A DNA stretch of 64,000 nt, from the NCBI RefSeq assembly GCF_900090295.1, contig NZ_LT607753.1, forward strand, positions 62,001 to 126,000, given 5' to 3'. Position 1 is the stretch's first letter; each line of letters starts with the position of its first letter. The stretch comes from Micromonospora coxensis (lineage in GTDB: Bacteria > Actinomycetota > Actinomycetes > Mycobacteriales > Micromonosporaceae). This document shows positions 52,227-61,249 of the stretch, in pieces. A model generated the notes under the pieces. That model was not told where the DNA came from, did no database searches, and worked only from the letters and a program-made list of their open reading frames with translations. Made by a program: the position numbers and the translations under genes.

Positions 52227-52900
52227 GCCTCGACCTGTCCGACGTCACCCTGACCTACCCCGACGGCGACACCCGCCTCACCGCCCTGGACGGGGTCGAC
52301 CTGCGCGTGCCCGCCGGCACCGTCACCGCCGTCATCGGCCCCTCCGGCTCCGGCAAGTCCAGCCTGCTGGCGGTCGCCGCCACCCTGATCCGCCCCGACC
52401 GGGGTCGGGTGGTCGTCGCCGGGGTGGACACCGGCCGGCTGGACCGGGCGGGCGCGGCGGCGCTGCGCCGGACCCGGATCGGCATCGTCTTCCAGCAGTC
52501 GAACCTGATCGCCTCGCTGACCGCCGCCGAGCAGCTGCAGGTGATGGCGCACCTCGCCGGCCGTCCGGTCCGCCCGGCCCGGGCCCGTGCCGAGCGGCTG
52601 CTGGCCGGCGTCGGGCTCGCCGCCCAGGTGGATCGCCGCCCGCACCAGCTCTCCGGCGGGCAGCGGCAGCGGGTGACCATCGCCCGGGCCCTGATGAACG
52701 ACCCGGCGGTGCTGCTCGTCGACGAGCCCACCAGCGCCCTGGACCACGACCGGGGCGCGGCGGTGCTCGACCTGTTGGTCGCACTCACCCGCGAGCGCGG
52801 CACGGCCACCGTGCTGGTCACCCACGACCGGGGGCACCTGGACCGGGTCGACCGGGTGGTGGAGATGGTCGACGGCCGCCTCGCCGTGCCGACCGGCTGA
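52223..52900 (+). CDS. ABC transporter ATPase, MacB/LolD type
   Basis: A 225-aa ATPase: Walker A GPSGSGKSS near residue 39, Q-loop FQQSNLI, signature LSGGQRQRV, Walker B VLLVDEPTSALD, switch His VLVTHDRG. The group matches LolD/MacB-type exporters and pairs with the FtsX-like permease immediately upstream (ATGA overlap). Regulated with it, presumably by the divergent two-component system. Substrate unknown. Confidence 0.95.
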   Translation: MSLDLSDVTLTYPDGDTRLTALDGVDLRVPAGTVTAVIGPSGSGKSSLLAVAATLIRPDRGRVVVAGVDTGRLDRAGAAALRRTRIGIVFQQSNLIASLTAAEQLQVMAHLAGRPVRPARARAERLLAGVGLAAQVDRRPHQLSGGQRQRVTIARALMNDPAVLLVDEPTSALDHDRGAAVLDLLVALTRERGTATVLVTHDRGHLDRVDRVVEMVDGRLAVPTG

Positions 52901-53015
52901 GACCGCCGGCCCGCGGTCGCGCCCCGGCGGCCGGGTCGGCGCGCGGCGGCTCCCGGCCGGCGACTAGGTGCGCGCCGCCGAGGGCCGGCGGCGGCGCTCC
53001 GGACGGCCGTCGCGG
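52901..53015. other. Convergent gap after the ABC operon
   Basis: 115 bases, GC-rich, with only weak pairing (CGGCGCGC with GCGCGCCG across a long loop). No clear terminator or gene. Confidence 0.25.
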
Positions 53016-55715
53016 TCAGGCCGGGCTGCGGACGAAGACCTCCTCGTCCCAGGACCCGTCGTCGGTCTCCAGCCGGATCACCAGTCGCTGCCCGTCGCAG
53101 CGGTAGGACCCGGCCGAGTTGCGCGGGGCGGAGGTGACGTCGACCTCGTGCCGGCCCACCCGCAGCAGGGCGACGAGGCCGGCCTGCACCCCGTCGCGTT
53201 GGGTGTACCGGCCGTCCTCGGCCGTCCACCGGTAGCTGACCGCGCCCCGGGCCACCCGCCGGACCCGCTGCCCGTTCAGCGTGCCCTCGGCCACGGCCAG
53301 GTCGTACAGGTCGGTCGCGGTGCCGTCCGCCCGGTACGCGGTGGCGTACCCGGTCGCCGAGTCGCTGGTCAGGTCCAGGTCCGCGCCCCGGCGCAGCCCG
53401 GCCAGGGTGCCCAGCACCGAGTCCGCCGCGACCGGCGCGTGGTACCGGCCGGTGGTGAGCCGCCACACCCCGACCAGGCAGGGGTCGCGCCCCGCCTCCG
53501 GCGCGGTGGCCGGCAGCCGGTACGTGGCCGCCACCCCACCGGCGACGGCGAGCAGCGCGAGCACCACCGCCCCCGACACCGCCCACCGCCGGTACGGCGG
53601 GCGCCCCACCACCGTCAGCGCGGCCGTCACCGCCGCGCCGAGCGCCGCGGCCAGGGTGGCGAACACCGGGGCGACGAGCAGGGCGTGCCCGAGCGCCCGG
53701 GTGACGGCGGCGCGGTGGACCAGGGCGGCGCAGCCCTGATCGCCTCCGGAGCAGGTCAGCAGCACCGTCGCGGCCAAGGCCGCCGGGGCCAGCACCAGAC
53801 CTGCGGTGAGGGCGGCCAGGGTGGCGTGCCAGGTCGACAGACGGCTGCCGGCCACCGCCGCGACGGCGGCGGTCAGCTCGACCAGCGTGACCGGCAGCAG
53901 GGTGTGCCCGTCGACCAGTCCGCGCAGCGTCGCCGCCCCGAGCCCCGGGTCGCGGGAGGCGACGACGACGCCGAGCACCACCACCGGCAGCGCCAGCGCC
54001 CCGACGACGCCGGTCACCAGGCCGAGCCGGACCGCCCGACGGCGGGCGTGCGGAGTCGCGAGCGCCGGGAACAGCGCCGCGGCGAGTGGCAGCGCGAGCA
54101 GGTAGGGGGCCTGGTCGGCGAGGATCCGCACGTGCCAGCCGACGGCGTCGGCCAGCGTCAGGACGCTCACCTCGCCCGGGTGGCCCTCCCGTGCCGCGAG
54201 CACCAGCAGCATGTTCACCTCGGCGCCGATGGACCAGATGTGCAGCACCAGCAGCGAGCCGACGAACACGGCCGTCACGACCGTCGTCGCGGCCGCCGCG
54301 CCGGCCCAGGCCAGGCGGGTGCGATCCACGTCGACGCGGGGCAGCCGACGCAGCCAGACGCGCGCGCCCAGGGCGACCCAGCGGCCCAGCAGGGCGCCAC
54401 CGGCGACGGCCAGCGCCGCCAGCACCGCCTGCACCCACCAGGTCGGCCGGTCGTCGGCGTACCCGGCGGACCAGGCGAGGCGCCGGCCGACGAGCAGGCC
54501 GAGCACCAGCGCCGCGCCGAACACACCCCCGCCGGCGGCCGGTCCGCCGTGCTCGCGCGCCCACCACGCCGACCGCCACAGCGCGCCGGTCAGCACCAGC
54601 GCCAGCGGCGCGCCCAGCAGCAGCCCGACCACGTACGCGTCGCCGGAAAAGCCGCCCCAGGGCAGCGGCAGGTGGTCGATCAGGCTGAACAGCGGCGGGG
54701 CGGCGATGCCGGCGGCCAGGCCCGCGCCGAGCGCCTCGACCGGCCGGGCCGTCACCAGCCGGCGGGGCCGGTCCAGCTCCTGCACCCGGGCCCGGCCCAG
54801 CGGGTGGAACCGGAACAGCGCGGCCAGCCGCGCCCGGCGTCCGGCCGGGGCCCGGTCACCGCCGAGCAGGGCCCGGGCCGTGGCCGCGTCGACGCCGGTG
54901 AGGCGGGCGTCGGCGGCGAACTCCCGGGCCCGCAGCACCGACCAGGTGGACACCTGCGCGACCAGGACGAACACCGCCAGCCGCCAGGCGTCGCCGGCCA
55001 ACTGCCCGGCGTCGGCGTCGGCGAAGCGGACGACGAACGGGGCGAGCACGCCGAGCGGGAACGCCCACGCCAGCGCGATGGCCAGCCGGGTCAGGTCCAC
55101 GTCGGCGTTGCGCAGGTGCGCCAGCTCGTGCAGGACGACGGTCCGGAACACCGCCGGGGCCGTCCGGTGGGCGTGCACCAGTCCCAGGTCCAGCCGCACG
55201 TACCGGGCCGGAGGCGTGCCGAAGGTGTTGCCGCTGACCCGCGCGGAACGGGAGACCAGGAACGTCGGCGCGCGCCGCAGTCCCGCCTCCCGGACCAGAT
55301 TCGCCAGGTCCGCCCGCAGCGCCTCGGCGCCGGGCACCCGGTCGAGGCGGCGCAGCCCGCGCAGCCGACGCTCGACCCACGGCGCGGCGAGGTAGACCAG
55401 CGCGGTCACCGCCGCGAGCACCGCCAGACCGACGAGCATCTGGCGCAGCACGTCGGTGAGCACGGTGTCGACGCAGCGCCGCACCGCCTCGGCCGACCCG
55501 GCGTCGAGCGTCCCGGTCCGCACGTCCACCGCCGGTGGCAGGCCACGCAGTTCCTGGAGGCAGCCGGCCCGGTCACGCACGGCCTCCGGGTCGATGAGCA
55601 CGTACCGCCAGCCGAACATGCTCGTCCCGACGACCGCGGTGACGGCGGCGACGAAGCGGCCCAGGGTGGCCGACGGCAACGGCGGCAGCGCCGTGCCGCG
55701 CGGCGGCTCACCCAC
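53016..55715 (-). CDS. large polytopic M48-family metalloprotease
   Basis: An 899-aa membrane protein. The Zn site HELAH (HExxH) lies near residue 196 in VVLHELAHLRNADVDL, with the downstream Glu ligand in AREFAADARL near 268, so the peptidase core is intact. Flanking membrane segments: two before (VAAVTAVVGTSMFGW and LVGLAVLAAVTALVYLAAP), then two between the motifs, and a very long series of about twelve hydrophobic segments after residue 315, far beyond a normal HtpX/M48 length of about 300. The C-terminal 150 residues are an extracytoplasmic beta domain (GTATDLYDLAVAEGTLNG, GSYRCDGQRLVIRLETDDG). It probably does intramembrane or membrane-surface proteolysis. GTG 55715 overlaps the upstream gene by eight bases. 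Confidence 0.85.
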   Translation of the reverse strand: MGEPPRGTALPPLPSATLGRFVAAVTAVVGTSMFGWRYVLIDPEAVRDRAGCLQELRGLPPAVDVRTGTLDAGSAEAVRRCVDTVLTDVLRQMLVGLAVLAAVTALVYLAAPWVERRLRGLRRLDRVPGAEALRADLANLVREAGLRRAPTFLVSRSARVSGNTFGTPPARYVRLDLGLVHAHRTAPAVFRTVVLHELAHLRNADVDLTRLAIALAWAFPLGVLAPFVVRFADADAGQLAGDAWRLAVFVLVAQVSTWSVLRAREFAADARLTGVDAATARALLGGDRAPAGRRARLAALFRFHPLGRARVQELDRPRRLVTARPVEALGAGLAAGIAAPPLFSLIDHLPLPWGGFSGDAYVVGLLLGAPLALVLTGALWRSAWWAREHGGPAAGGGVFGAALVLGLLVGRRLAWSAGYADDRPTWWVQAVLAALAVAGGALLGRWVALGARVWLRRLPRVDVDRTRLAWAGAAAATTVVTAVFVGSLLVLHIWSIGAEVNMLLVLAAREGHPGEVSVLTLADAVGWHVRILADQAPYLLALPLAAALFPALATPHARRRAVRLGLVTGVVGALALPVVVLGVVVASRDPGLGAATLRGLVDGHTLLPVTLVELTAAVAAVAGSRLSTWHATLAALTAGLVLAPAALAATVLLTCSGGDQGCAALVHRAAVTRALGHALLVAPVFATLAAALGAAVTAALTVVGRPPYRRWAVSGAVVLALLAVAGGVAATYRLPATAPEAGRDPCLVGVWRLTTGRYHAPVAADSVLGTLAGLRRGADLDLTSDSATGYATAYRADGTATDLYDLAVAEGTLNGQRVRRVARGAVSYRWTAEDGRYTQRDGVQAGLVALLRVGRHEVDVTSAPRNSAGSYRCDGQRLVIRLETDDGSWDEEVFVRSPA

Positions 55716-56241
55716 CGTCGAGGTCCACGCCGAACCGCTCGACGAACGCGTCGCGCACCGCGCCGCGCAGCACCGCGACCTGGTCGTCGGTCAGCTCCCA
55801 GCGCGGATCGCGGGCGGCGGCGGTGACCGCCTCCTCGATGCGCAGCACCTGCCCCGGGCTCAGCCGCACCGGCGGCGCCGCGGGCAGTTCGCGCCGGCGG
55901 CGGGCCCGCCACCGGCGGCCCAGCGCGCGCAGCCGGCCGCGCACCGCGTCGGCGGCCTGCGCCTGCGCGGCGTCGCGCAGCACCGACAGGCCCACACCAC
56001 ACAACACCATGACGTACGGCAGCAGCGGCTCGACGACCTCCGGGAACCCGCTGCCGCCGGCCTCGCCGCCCCCCACCCGCACCAGCGCGCGCGGGTCCCG
56101 CCGCCAGCGCTGCGGCCGCCGTCGGTACGCCGGCCGCAGGAACGCCAGTAGCGGCTCCTCGTCCGGGGCGAGCGTCCGGATCGCGATCCGGACGAGGTCG
56201 TCCTCGACGTCACCGCCGGGGGAGTGCCTGATCGAGGTCAT
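55708..56241 (-). CDS. small protein of unknown function upstream of the M48 protease
   Basis: A 177-aa protein with no family I recognise. The N-terminus is acidic/polar, then a basic RRRPQRWRRDPRALVRVGGGE stretch (shown in part) with a hydrophobic segment PYVMVLCGVGLSVL and a basic helix RLRALGRRWRARRRRELPA. The C-terminus LTDDQVAVLRGAVRDAFVE is helical. It is likely cytosolic or peripheral. It overlaps the M48 gene by eight bases, so the two should be produced together; it may be a regulator or adaptor. ATG 56241 follows GGGAGG/AGGAC. Confidence 0.65.
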   Translation of the reverse strand: MTSIRHSPGGDVEDDLVRIAIRTLAPDEEPLLAFLRPAYRRRPQRWRRDPRALVRVGGGEAGGSGFPEVVEPLLPYVMVLCGVGLSVLRDAAQAQAADAVRGRLRALGRRWRARRRRELPAAPPVRLSPGQVLRIEEAVTAAARDPRWELTDDQVAVLRGAVRDAFVERFGVDLDGG

Positions 56242-56389
56242 GCCGGTCCTGCCTCCCGGTGCGGTCGGGGCGCGGTCGCGCAGCCAGGGTAGGGGCCGCG
56301 CGCCACGGGCACGATCGGCAACCGGACAGTGCGGGAAGACGTCCTGTTGAGGCGCGGGTGCCGGACGCGGGCCCGTCCCGGCCGCAGCG

Positions 56390-56418
56390 ATGACGGTCTA
56401 TCGGGGCGGTGGTACGGT
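56390..56418 (+). promoter_or_regulatory. Leaderless promoter of the SARP gene
   Basis: ATGACG (56390-56395), 17 bases, TACGGT (56413-56418), nine bases before ATG 56427. A start point near 56425-56427 would give an almost leaderless transcript. Confidence 0.5.
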
Positions 56419-56426
56419 CGGCGGAG

Positions 56427-59423
56427 ATGGCCAGCTTCTCGATCCTCGGCCCGCTCGACGTCACCGTGGCCGGTCGCCCGGTCACGCCGCGCAGCAGCAA
56501 GCAGCGTGCCGTCCTCGCGGTCCTGCTGGTCAACGCCAACCGGGTCACCCCGCTCGACCGGCTGCTCGGCGCGCTGTGGCGCGACGACGCGCCGGACACC
56601 GCCGTCGGTCAGGTGCAGACGCTGATCTGGCGGCTGCGCGGCGTGCTGGGCGAGGCGATCGGGACCCGCCCGGGTGGCTACCAGCTCAGCGTCGCCCCCG
56701 GCGAACTGGACGCCGAGGTCTTCGCCGGCACCGCTGCCGAGGCCGCCGAGCTGGCCCGGGCCGGCCGGCTGGCCGACGCGGCGGCCCGCTACGGCGACGC
56801 GCTGGCGCGGTGGCGGGGGCCCGTCCTGGCCGACGTGCGGCTGCCCGGCGACCCGCACGTCACCGGCTTCCACGCGGCCGTGGCGGAGCTGACCGAGCAG
56901 CGTCTCGCCGTGGAGCGGGACCGGGTGGACGTCGAGTTCGCCCTCGGCCGGCACGCCGAGCTGATCCCCGCGTTGCACCGTACGGTCGAGGTCGAGCCGC
57001 TGCGCGAGGAGCTGCGCGAACGGCTGATGCTGGCGCTGCACCGCAGTGGGCGGCGGGCCGAGGCGCTGGAGGTCTACCGGCAGGGCCGCCAGGTGATGGT
57101 CGCCGAGCTGGGCCTGGAGCCCGGACCGGCGCTGCAGCACCTGCACGCCCGGATCCTCGCCGGCGACCCGCTGCTCGACGGCGTCGACCCGGCCCCGGCG
57201 GCGGGCCCCGCCGCCGTCCCGGCCGCCCAACTGCCGATGGCCGCCGCGGACTTCGTCGGCCGGCACGACCTGGCCGCCGCGTTGGCCCGCCACCTCACCG
57301 CCGGGTCGGCCCCCGACGACGGTACGCCGAGCGGCGCGCCCCGGCCGGCCGCGCCCCGCATCGTCGCCGTCTCCGGCGCGGCCGGCAGCGGCAAGACCAC
57401 CCTCGCCGTCCAGGTGGGACACCTGGTCCGGACGCACTTCCCGGACGGTCAGCTCTTCGTGGACCTGCGCGGCGGAGCGGACCCCCTCGACCCGGTCACC
57501 GTGCTGGGCCGGTTCCTGCACGCCCTCGGCGAGGAGCCCCGCGCCGTGCCGGCCGAGCTGGACGAGCGGGCCGCGCTGTTCCGGGCGCGCACCGCCGGGC
57601 GGCGGCTGCTGGTGGTGCTGGACAACGCCGCCGACGGCACCCGGCTGCGACCGTTGCTGCCGGCCGACCCGGGCTGCGCGGTGCTGGTCACCGCCCGCCG
57701 GCGGCTCACCACCCTGCCCGGGGCGCACCACGTCGACCTCGGGGTGTTCACCGCCGAGGCGGCCGTCGACCTGCTGCGGCACGCCATCGGCGCGCAGCGG
57801 GTCGAGGCGGAGCACGCGGACTGCCTGCGGGTCGCCGCGCGCTGCGGGTACCTGCCGTTGGCGATCCGCATCGCCGGCGCCCGGCTGGCCGCCCGTCCGC
57901 ACTGGCCGGTGGGGCGGCTGGCCGACCAGCTCGCCGACGAGCGGGCCCGCCTCGACGTGCTGCGCACCGGTGACCTGGCGGTACGCTCCAGCCTCGCCAC
58001 CAGCTACCAGGAGCTGGACCCGGTCGAGCGGCGGTTGTTGCGGCTGCTCGGGGTGGTCGACCTGCCCCGGGTGCCCGGCTGGGCCGGGGCGGCCCTGCTG
58101 GACCTGCCGTTGGCCGAGGCCGAGGAGCTGATGGAACGGCTGGTCGAGGCGCGGCTGGTCGACGCCGACCGGGGCGGGTACCGGCTGCACGACCTGGTCC
58201 GGGCGTACGCGGGGGAGCTGCGCGCCGACGACCGGCCGGCCGACGAGGGCCCGGCGGCGCTCGGCCGGCTGCTCGGCGGCTGGCTGACCCTGGCCGACGA
58301 GGCGTACCGGCGTACCAGCGGGGGTTTCCGGCGCGGCACGGGCGGCGCGGCCGCCCGCTGGTCGCGCTGGACGGCGGCCGACCTGGACGCCCTGCTCGCC
58401 GACGCGGTCGGCTGGTTCGAGACGTCGCGGGGCATGCTCACCGGCGCGGTGCGCCGGGCCGCCGCCGCCGGCCTGCACGAGCCGGCGTGGAACCTGGCGA
58501 ACACCCTGGGCCGCTTCTTCGAGCTGCGCGAGCACCTGGACGACTGGGGCGCCACCGCCCGGGCCGCGCTGGACGCCTGCGCGACCGCCGGTGACGACCT
58601 CGGCCGGGCCTGGCTGCTGCGCTGCCTGGGCGAGCTGCACCTCAACGTGGACCGGCTCGACGACGCGCTGTCCTGCTTCGATCCGGCGCTGGCGCTGTTC
58701 GAGCGGCTCGGCGAGCGGCAGGGCCAGGCGCTGGTGCTGCGCGCCGCCGGCACCGCCCACCGGCTGCGCCACGACGACGCCGAGGCGATGGCCGCGCTGA
58801 GCCGGGCCAAGGCGATCACCGTGGAACTCGGGGACCGACCCGGCCAGGCCCAGGTCCTGTTCGGACTCGGCGCGGCGCACCGGGTGGCCGGCCGGCCGGG
58901 CCCCGCCGAGGCGGCGTTCCGGCAGGCGCTGGCGATCTTCCGGGAACTCGACGACCGGTTCGGCGTGGCGTACACCTCGACGAGCCTGGCCCTGGTGCTC
59001 GGCGGGCGGGGCGCCGACGCGGACGCGGCCCGACTGCTGCGCGGCGCCCTGGACCTCTGCCGTGACCTGGGTTACCGCCGTGGTGCGGCGATCTGCCTGG
59101 GCCACCTCGGTGACCTGCACCTGCGCGCCGGGGAGCACGAGCGGGCGGTGGCCGAGCTGACCGAGGCGGTCACCGGCAGCCGGGAGGTCGGCGACGGCAT
59201 CGGCGAGCTGATCGCGCTGCGCCGCCTCGGCGTGGCGCTGCTCGCCCTCGGCCGGCTCCCGGCGGCCCGCTCCGCCCTGCGCTCGTGCCTGGCGCTGTGC
59301 CGCCGGTACGGCGAGGACGGCGAGCGGGACCGGGCCCTGCGCCTGCTCGGCGATGCCCGGGCCCGGGCCCTCACCGATGCCGCCGCACCCTCGCCCGACG
59401 CCGCCGCGCCCGGTCAGGACTGA
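56427..59423 (+). CDS. AfsR-like SARP-family regulator
   Basis: A 998-aa protein. The N-terminal OmpR-type winged helix (MASFSILGPLDVTVAGRPVT, RVTPLDRLLGALW, residues 1-95) and BTAD domain (about 100-250) define SARP regulators. An NB-ARC-like ATPase (about 280-560) has Walker A GAAGSGKTT and Walker B RLLVVLDNA. The C-terminal part is tetratricopeptide-like, with repeats such as ELHLNVDRLDDALSCFDPAL. AfsR-type proteins integrate phosphorylation signals to activate secondary-metabolite or other genes. No biosynthetic gene cluster adjoins, so the target is unknown. Its 3' end overlaps the convergent 80-aa gene by ten bases. Confidence 0.93.
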   Translation: MASFSILGPLDVTVAGRPVTPRSSKQRAVLAVLLVNANRVTPLDRLLGALWRDDAPDTAVGQVQTLIWRLRGVLGEAIGTRPGGYQLSVAPGELDAEVFAGTAAEAAELARAGRLADAAARYGDALARWRGPVLADVRLPGDPHVTGFHAAVAELTEQRLAVERDRVDVEFALGRHAELIPALHRTVEVEPLREELRERLMLALHRSGRRAEALEVYRQGRQVMVAELGLEPGPALQHLHARILAGDPLLDGVDPAPAAGPAAVPAAQLPMAAADFVGRHDLAAALARHLTAGSAPDDGTPSGAPRPAAPRIVAVSGAAGSGKTTLAVQVGHLVRTHFPDGQLFVDLRGGADPLDPVTVLGRFLHALGEEPRAVPAELDERAALFRARTAGRRLLVVLDNAADGTRLRPLLPADPGCAVLVTARRRLTTLPGAHHVDLGVFTAEAAVDLLRHAIGAQRVEAEHADCLRVAARCGYLPLAIRIAGARLAARPHWPVGRLADQLADERARLDVLRTGDLAVRSSLATSYQELDPVERRLLRLLGVVDLPRVPGWAGAALLDLPLAEAEELMERLVEARLVDADRGGYRLHDLVRAYAGELRADDRPADEGPAALGRLLGGWLTLADEAYRRTSGGFRRGTGGAAARWSRWTAADLDALLADAVGWFETSRGMLTGAVRRAAAAGLHEPAWNLANTLGRFFELREHLDDWGATARAALDACATAGDDLGRAWLLRCLGELHLNVDRLDDALSCFDPALALFERLGERQGQALVLRAAGTAHRLRHDDAEAMAALSRAKAITVELGDRPGQAQVLFGLGAAHRVAGRPGPAEAAFRQALAIFRELDDRFGVAYTSTSLALVLGGRGADADAARLLRGALDLCRDLGYRRGAAICLGHLGDLHLRAGEHERAVAELTEAVTGSREVGDGIGELIALRRLGVALLALGRLPAARSALRSCLALCRRYGEDGERDRALRLLGDARARALTDAAAPSPDAAAPGQD

Positions 59424-59656
59424 CGGAGAAAGTCGATCTTGACGGAGGCGAGGAACGGCTCGACGCTCACGCACTCCCAGCCGATGGGCTCCACGGCGTT
59501 GATGATCAGGTCGATCTCCCTGCGGATCTGCTTCATCGACACCCGGCGCCGGGTGTCGATGTCGAAGCCGGCGATGAACGTCAGGTCGCCCCGCTCGAAG
59601 GCCGTCCTGGCGTCCGAGACCAGCCTCTGCATGCGCCACGCGTGAATCAGTCCCAT
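59414..59656 (-). CDS. small conserved-looking hypothetical protein
   Basis: An 80-aa protein starting MGLIHAWRMQRLVSDARTAF with GAGGAG seven bases upstream of ATG 59656. It continues ERGDLTFIAGFDIDTRRRV and SMKQIRREIDLIINAVEPIG and ends with WECVSVEPFLASVKIDFLRQ. Charge balance and alternation suggest a small folded cytosolic protein, perhaps alpha/beta. I do not recognise the family. Codon use and the ribosome site support a real gene. A longer frame upstream (to 59728) is Pro/Thr-rich and was rejected. Confidence 0.68.
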   Translation of the reverse strand: MGLIHAWRMQRLVSDARTAFERGDLTFIAGFDIDTRRRVSMKQIRREIDLIINAVEPIGWECVSVEPFLASVKIDFLRQS

Positions 59657-59844
59657 GTCGGCTCCTCTGTGGGGCGGATCGGTGTGGGTGCCCGTGGGTC
59701 CGGTCGGTGTGGGGCGGCGTGCGGGCACCGGGGTCGGCGTTCGTCTGCCGTCTTCGGATGGTATGGCCCTCCTTCGATGCTTGGGAAGCTCTTAATAGAA
59801 CTATGTTCTAGAAGAACTCTTTATTTTGGACTAGGCTGGCGGCC
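59657..59844. other. AT-rich divergent region upstream of the SDR gene
   Basis: 188 bases. The last 75 are strikingly AT-rich for this genome (for example TCTTAATAGAAC and TTATTTTGGAC). They hold the palindrome listed separately and TAGGCT (59832-59837), seven bases before ATG 59845, consistent with a leaderless SDR gene. On the minus strand TATTAA near 59796 could be a -10 of the 80-aa gene. Confidence 0.5.
59796..59817. promoter_or_regulatory. Overlapping palindromes, TAGAAC-TAT-GTTCTA and GTTCT-AGA-AGAAC
   Basis: TAGAAC (59796-59801) and GTTCTA (59805-59810) form a perfect 15-bp palindrome. The right arm again pairs with AGAAC (59813-59817). The tandem arrangement of three half-sites is typical of a TetR-type operator; the likely protein is the TetR regulator encoded at 60653 in the same operon. 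Confidence 0.72.
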
Positions 59845-60663
59845 ATGGTGGAGACGGTGACGGCGGTTGTGACCGGCGCCAATCGCGGCATCGGGCTCGC
59901 GGTGGCCGCCGGGCTGGTGCGACGGGGCTGCCGGGTGGTGCTGGTGACCAGGAACCGGGCACGGGGCGAGCAGGCGATGTCGACGCTCGCGGCGTCCCCG
60001 CACCCGGCGGGTGGGTCGGCGGAGCTGGTGGTGGGCGACCTGTCGGCGATGTCGTCCGTTCGGGCCGTCGCGGCCGAGCTGGGCCGGCGCTGCGAGCGGA
60101 TCGACGTGCTGGTGCACAACGCCGGTGTCTGGCCGACCCGGCTGGTCCGCACCGAGGACGGCTACGAGCAGTCGTTCGCCGTGAACCACCTGGCGCCGTT
60201 CCTGCTCAACCACCTGCTGGCGCAGCGGCTGGGTAGGGTGGTCCAGGTCAGCGCCGGGCTCTACGTCAAGGGCAGGGTGGACCCGGACCGGACGCCCTGG
60301 GGTGAGGACTTCCACCGGATGCGCACCTACTGCGACACCAAGTTGGCGAACCTGCTCACCGTGCCGCTGTTCGCGCGGCACTGGGCGGTCGCCGGGGTGA
60401 CCATCGACGCGGTGCATCCCGGCGTGATCAGGACCGGGCTGGGGGATCCGGGGGGCGTGACCGGCCTGCTGCTCAAATTCGTCAAGCGCCGGTGGGCCGC
60501 CCCGGAGGTCGGCGCGGCCCCGGTGATCCGGCTGGCGTTCGACCCCGGGGAGGAGTCCGGCCGCTACTTCGACGGCGACCGGCCGGTGCCCCGCGCACCG
60601 GTGGCGGACGAACCGGTCCTGGCCCGCCGGCTGTGGGAGCAGGGGATGGCCCATGTCGCCTAA
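59845..60663 (+). CDS. short-chain dehydrogenase/reductase
   Basis: A 272-aa SDR. The NAD(P) motif TAVVTGANRGIGLAVAAGL, the structural NAG in VLVHNAGVW, catalytic Ser in VVQVSAG, and YxxxK in TYCDTKLANLL are all present; the first Arg after the dinucleotide fold (VTRNRARG) suggests NADPH. The substrate-loop region HPGVIRTGLGDPGG follows. Substrate unknown. It shares 11 bases with the TetR gene behind it, making a two-gene operon under the overlapping palindromes. Confidence 0.92.
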   Translation: MVETVTAVVTGANRGIGLAVAAGLVRRGCRVVLVTRNRARGEQAMSTLAASPHPAGGSAELVVGDLSAMSSVRAVAAELGRRCERIDVLVHNAGVWPTRLVRTEDGYEQSFAVNHLAPFLLNHLLAQRLGRVVQVSAGLYVKGRVDPDRTPWGEDFHRMRTYCDTKLANLLTVPLFARHWAVAGVTIDAVHPGVIRTGLGDPGGVTGLLLKFVKRRWAAPEVGAAPVIRLAFDPGEESGRYFDGDRPVPRAPVADEPVLARRLWEQGMAHVA

Positions 60664-61249
60664 GCAGCAGCGGGGCGAGGCGACCGCGCAGCGGCTGCTG
60701 GACTCGGCGCTGGCGGTGTTCGAGGCGGCCGGCCAGCCCGGGTTCACCGTCCACGCGGTGACCGCCGCCAGCGGGGTCAGCCTGGGCAGCCTCTACCACC
60801 ACTTCGGCAGCTTCGACGGGCTGGCCGCGGCGCTGTACTCGCAGTGCATGTCGGCGCTGTTCGACGACCTGATCGCGGCGCTGACCCGGGCCCGGACGGC
60901 GCGTACCGGTGTCCGCGCCATCGTGGTCGCCTACCTGCGCTTCACCGAGGAGAACCCGGCGGCGGCGCGCTTCATCCACGCCTCGGCCCACGCCGGCTAC
61001 CTGGCCACCCACGCCGACCAGGTGGCGGCGGCCAAGGCGCCGCAGCTGGCGGCCGTCGCCGGCTGGCTGCGGCCCCGGATGGCGGCCGGCGAGATCGCCA
61101 CCCTGCCGGAGCCGCTGGTCGAGATGCTGATGATCGGCCCGGTGGCCGAGACCTCCCGCCGGTGGCTCGCCGGCGTGCCGGGCATCGACATCCGGCAGGC
61201 CGCCCGCGTCCTGCCCGACCGGATCTGGCGCTCCCTCGCACCGGACTGA
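60653..61249 (+). CDS. TetR-family regulator of the SDR operon
   Basis: A 198-aa TetR-type protein. The DNA-binding part has FTVHAVTAASGVSLGSLYHH with FGSFDGLAAALY (residues about 26-60). The ligand domain is helical and contains RFIHASAHAGYLATHADQV. It overlaps the SDR gene by 11 bases, so it is produced with it and probably represses the operon at the palindromes upstream of the SDR gene. Effector unknown. Confidence 0.9.
   Translation: MSPKQQRGEATAQRLLDSALAVFEAAGQPGFTVHAVTAASGVSLGSLYHHFGSFDGLAAALYSQCMSALFDDLIAALTRARTARTGVRAIVVAYLRFTEENPAAARFIHASAHAGYLATHADQVAAAKAPQLAAVAGWLRPRMAAGEIATLPEPLVEMLMIGPVAETSRRWLAGVPGIDIRQAARVLPDRIWRSLAPD

Noticed and set aside
56427..59423. Antibiotic biosynthesis cluster around the SARP gene.
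   Set aside because: No polyketide, peptide or terpene synthase genes lie nearby; the regulator alone is not evidence for a cluster.
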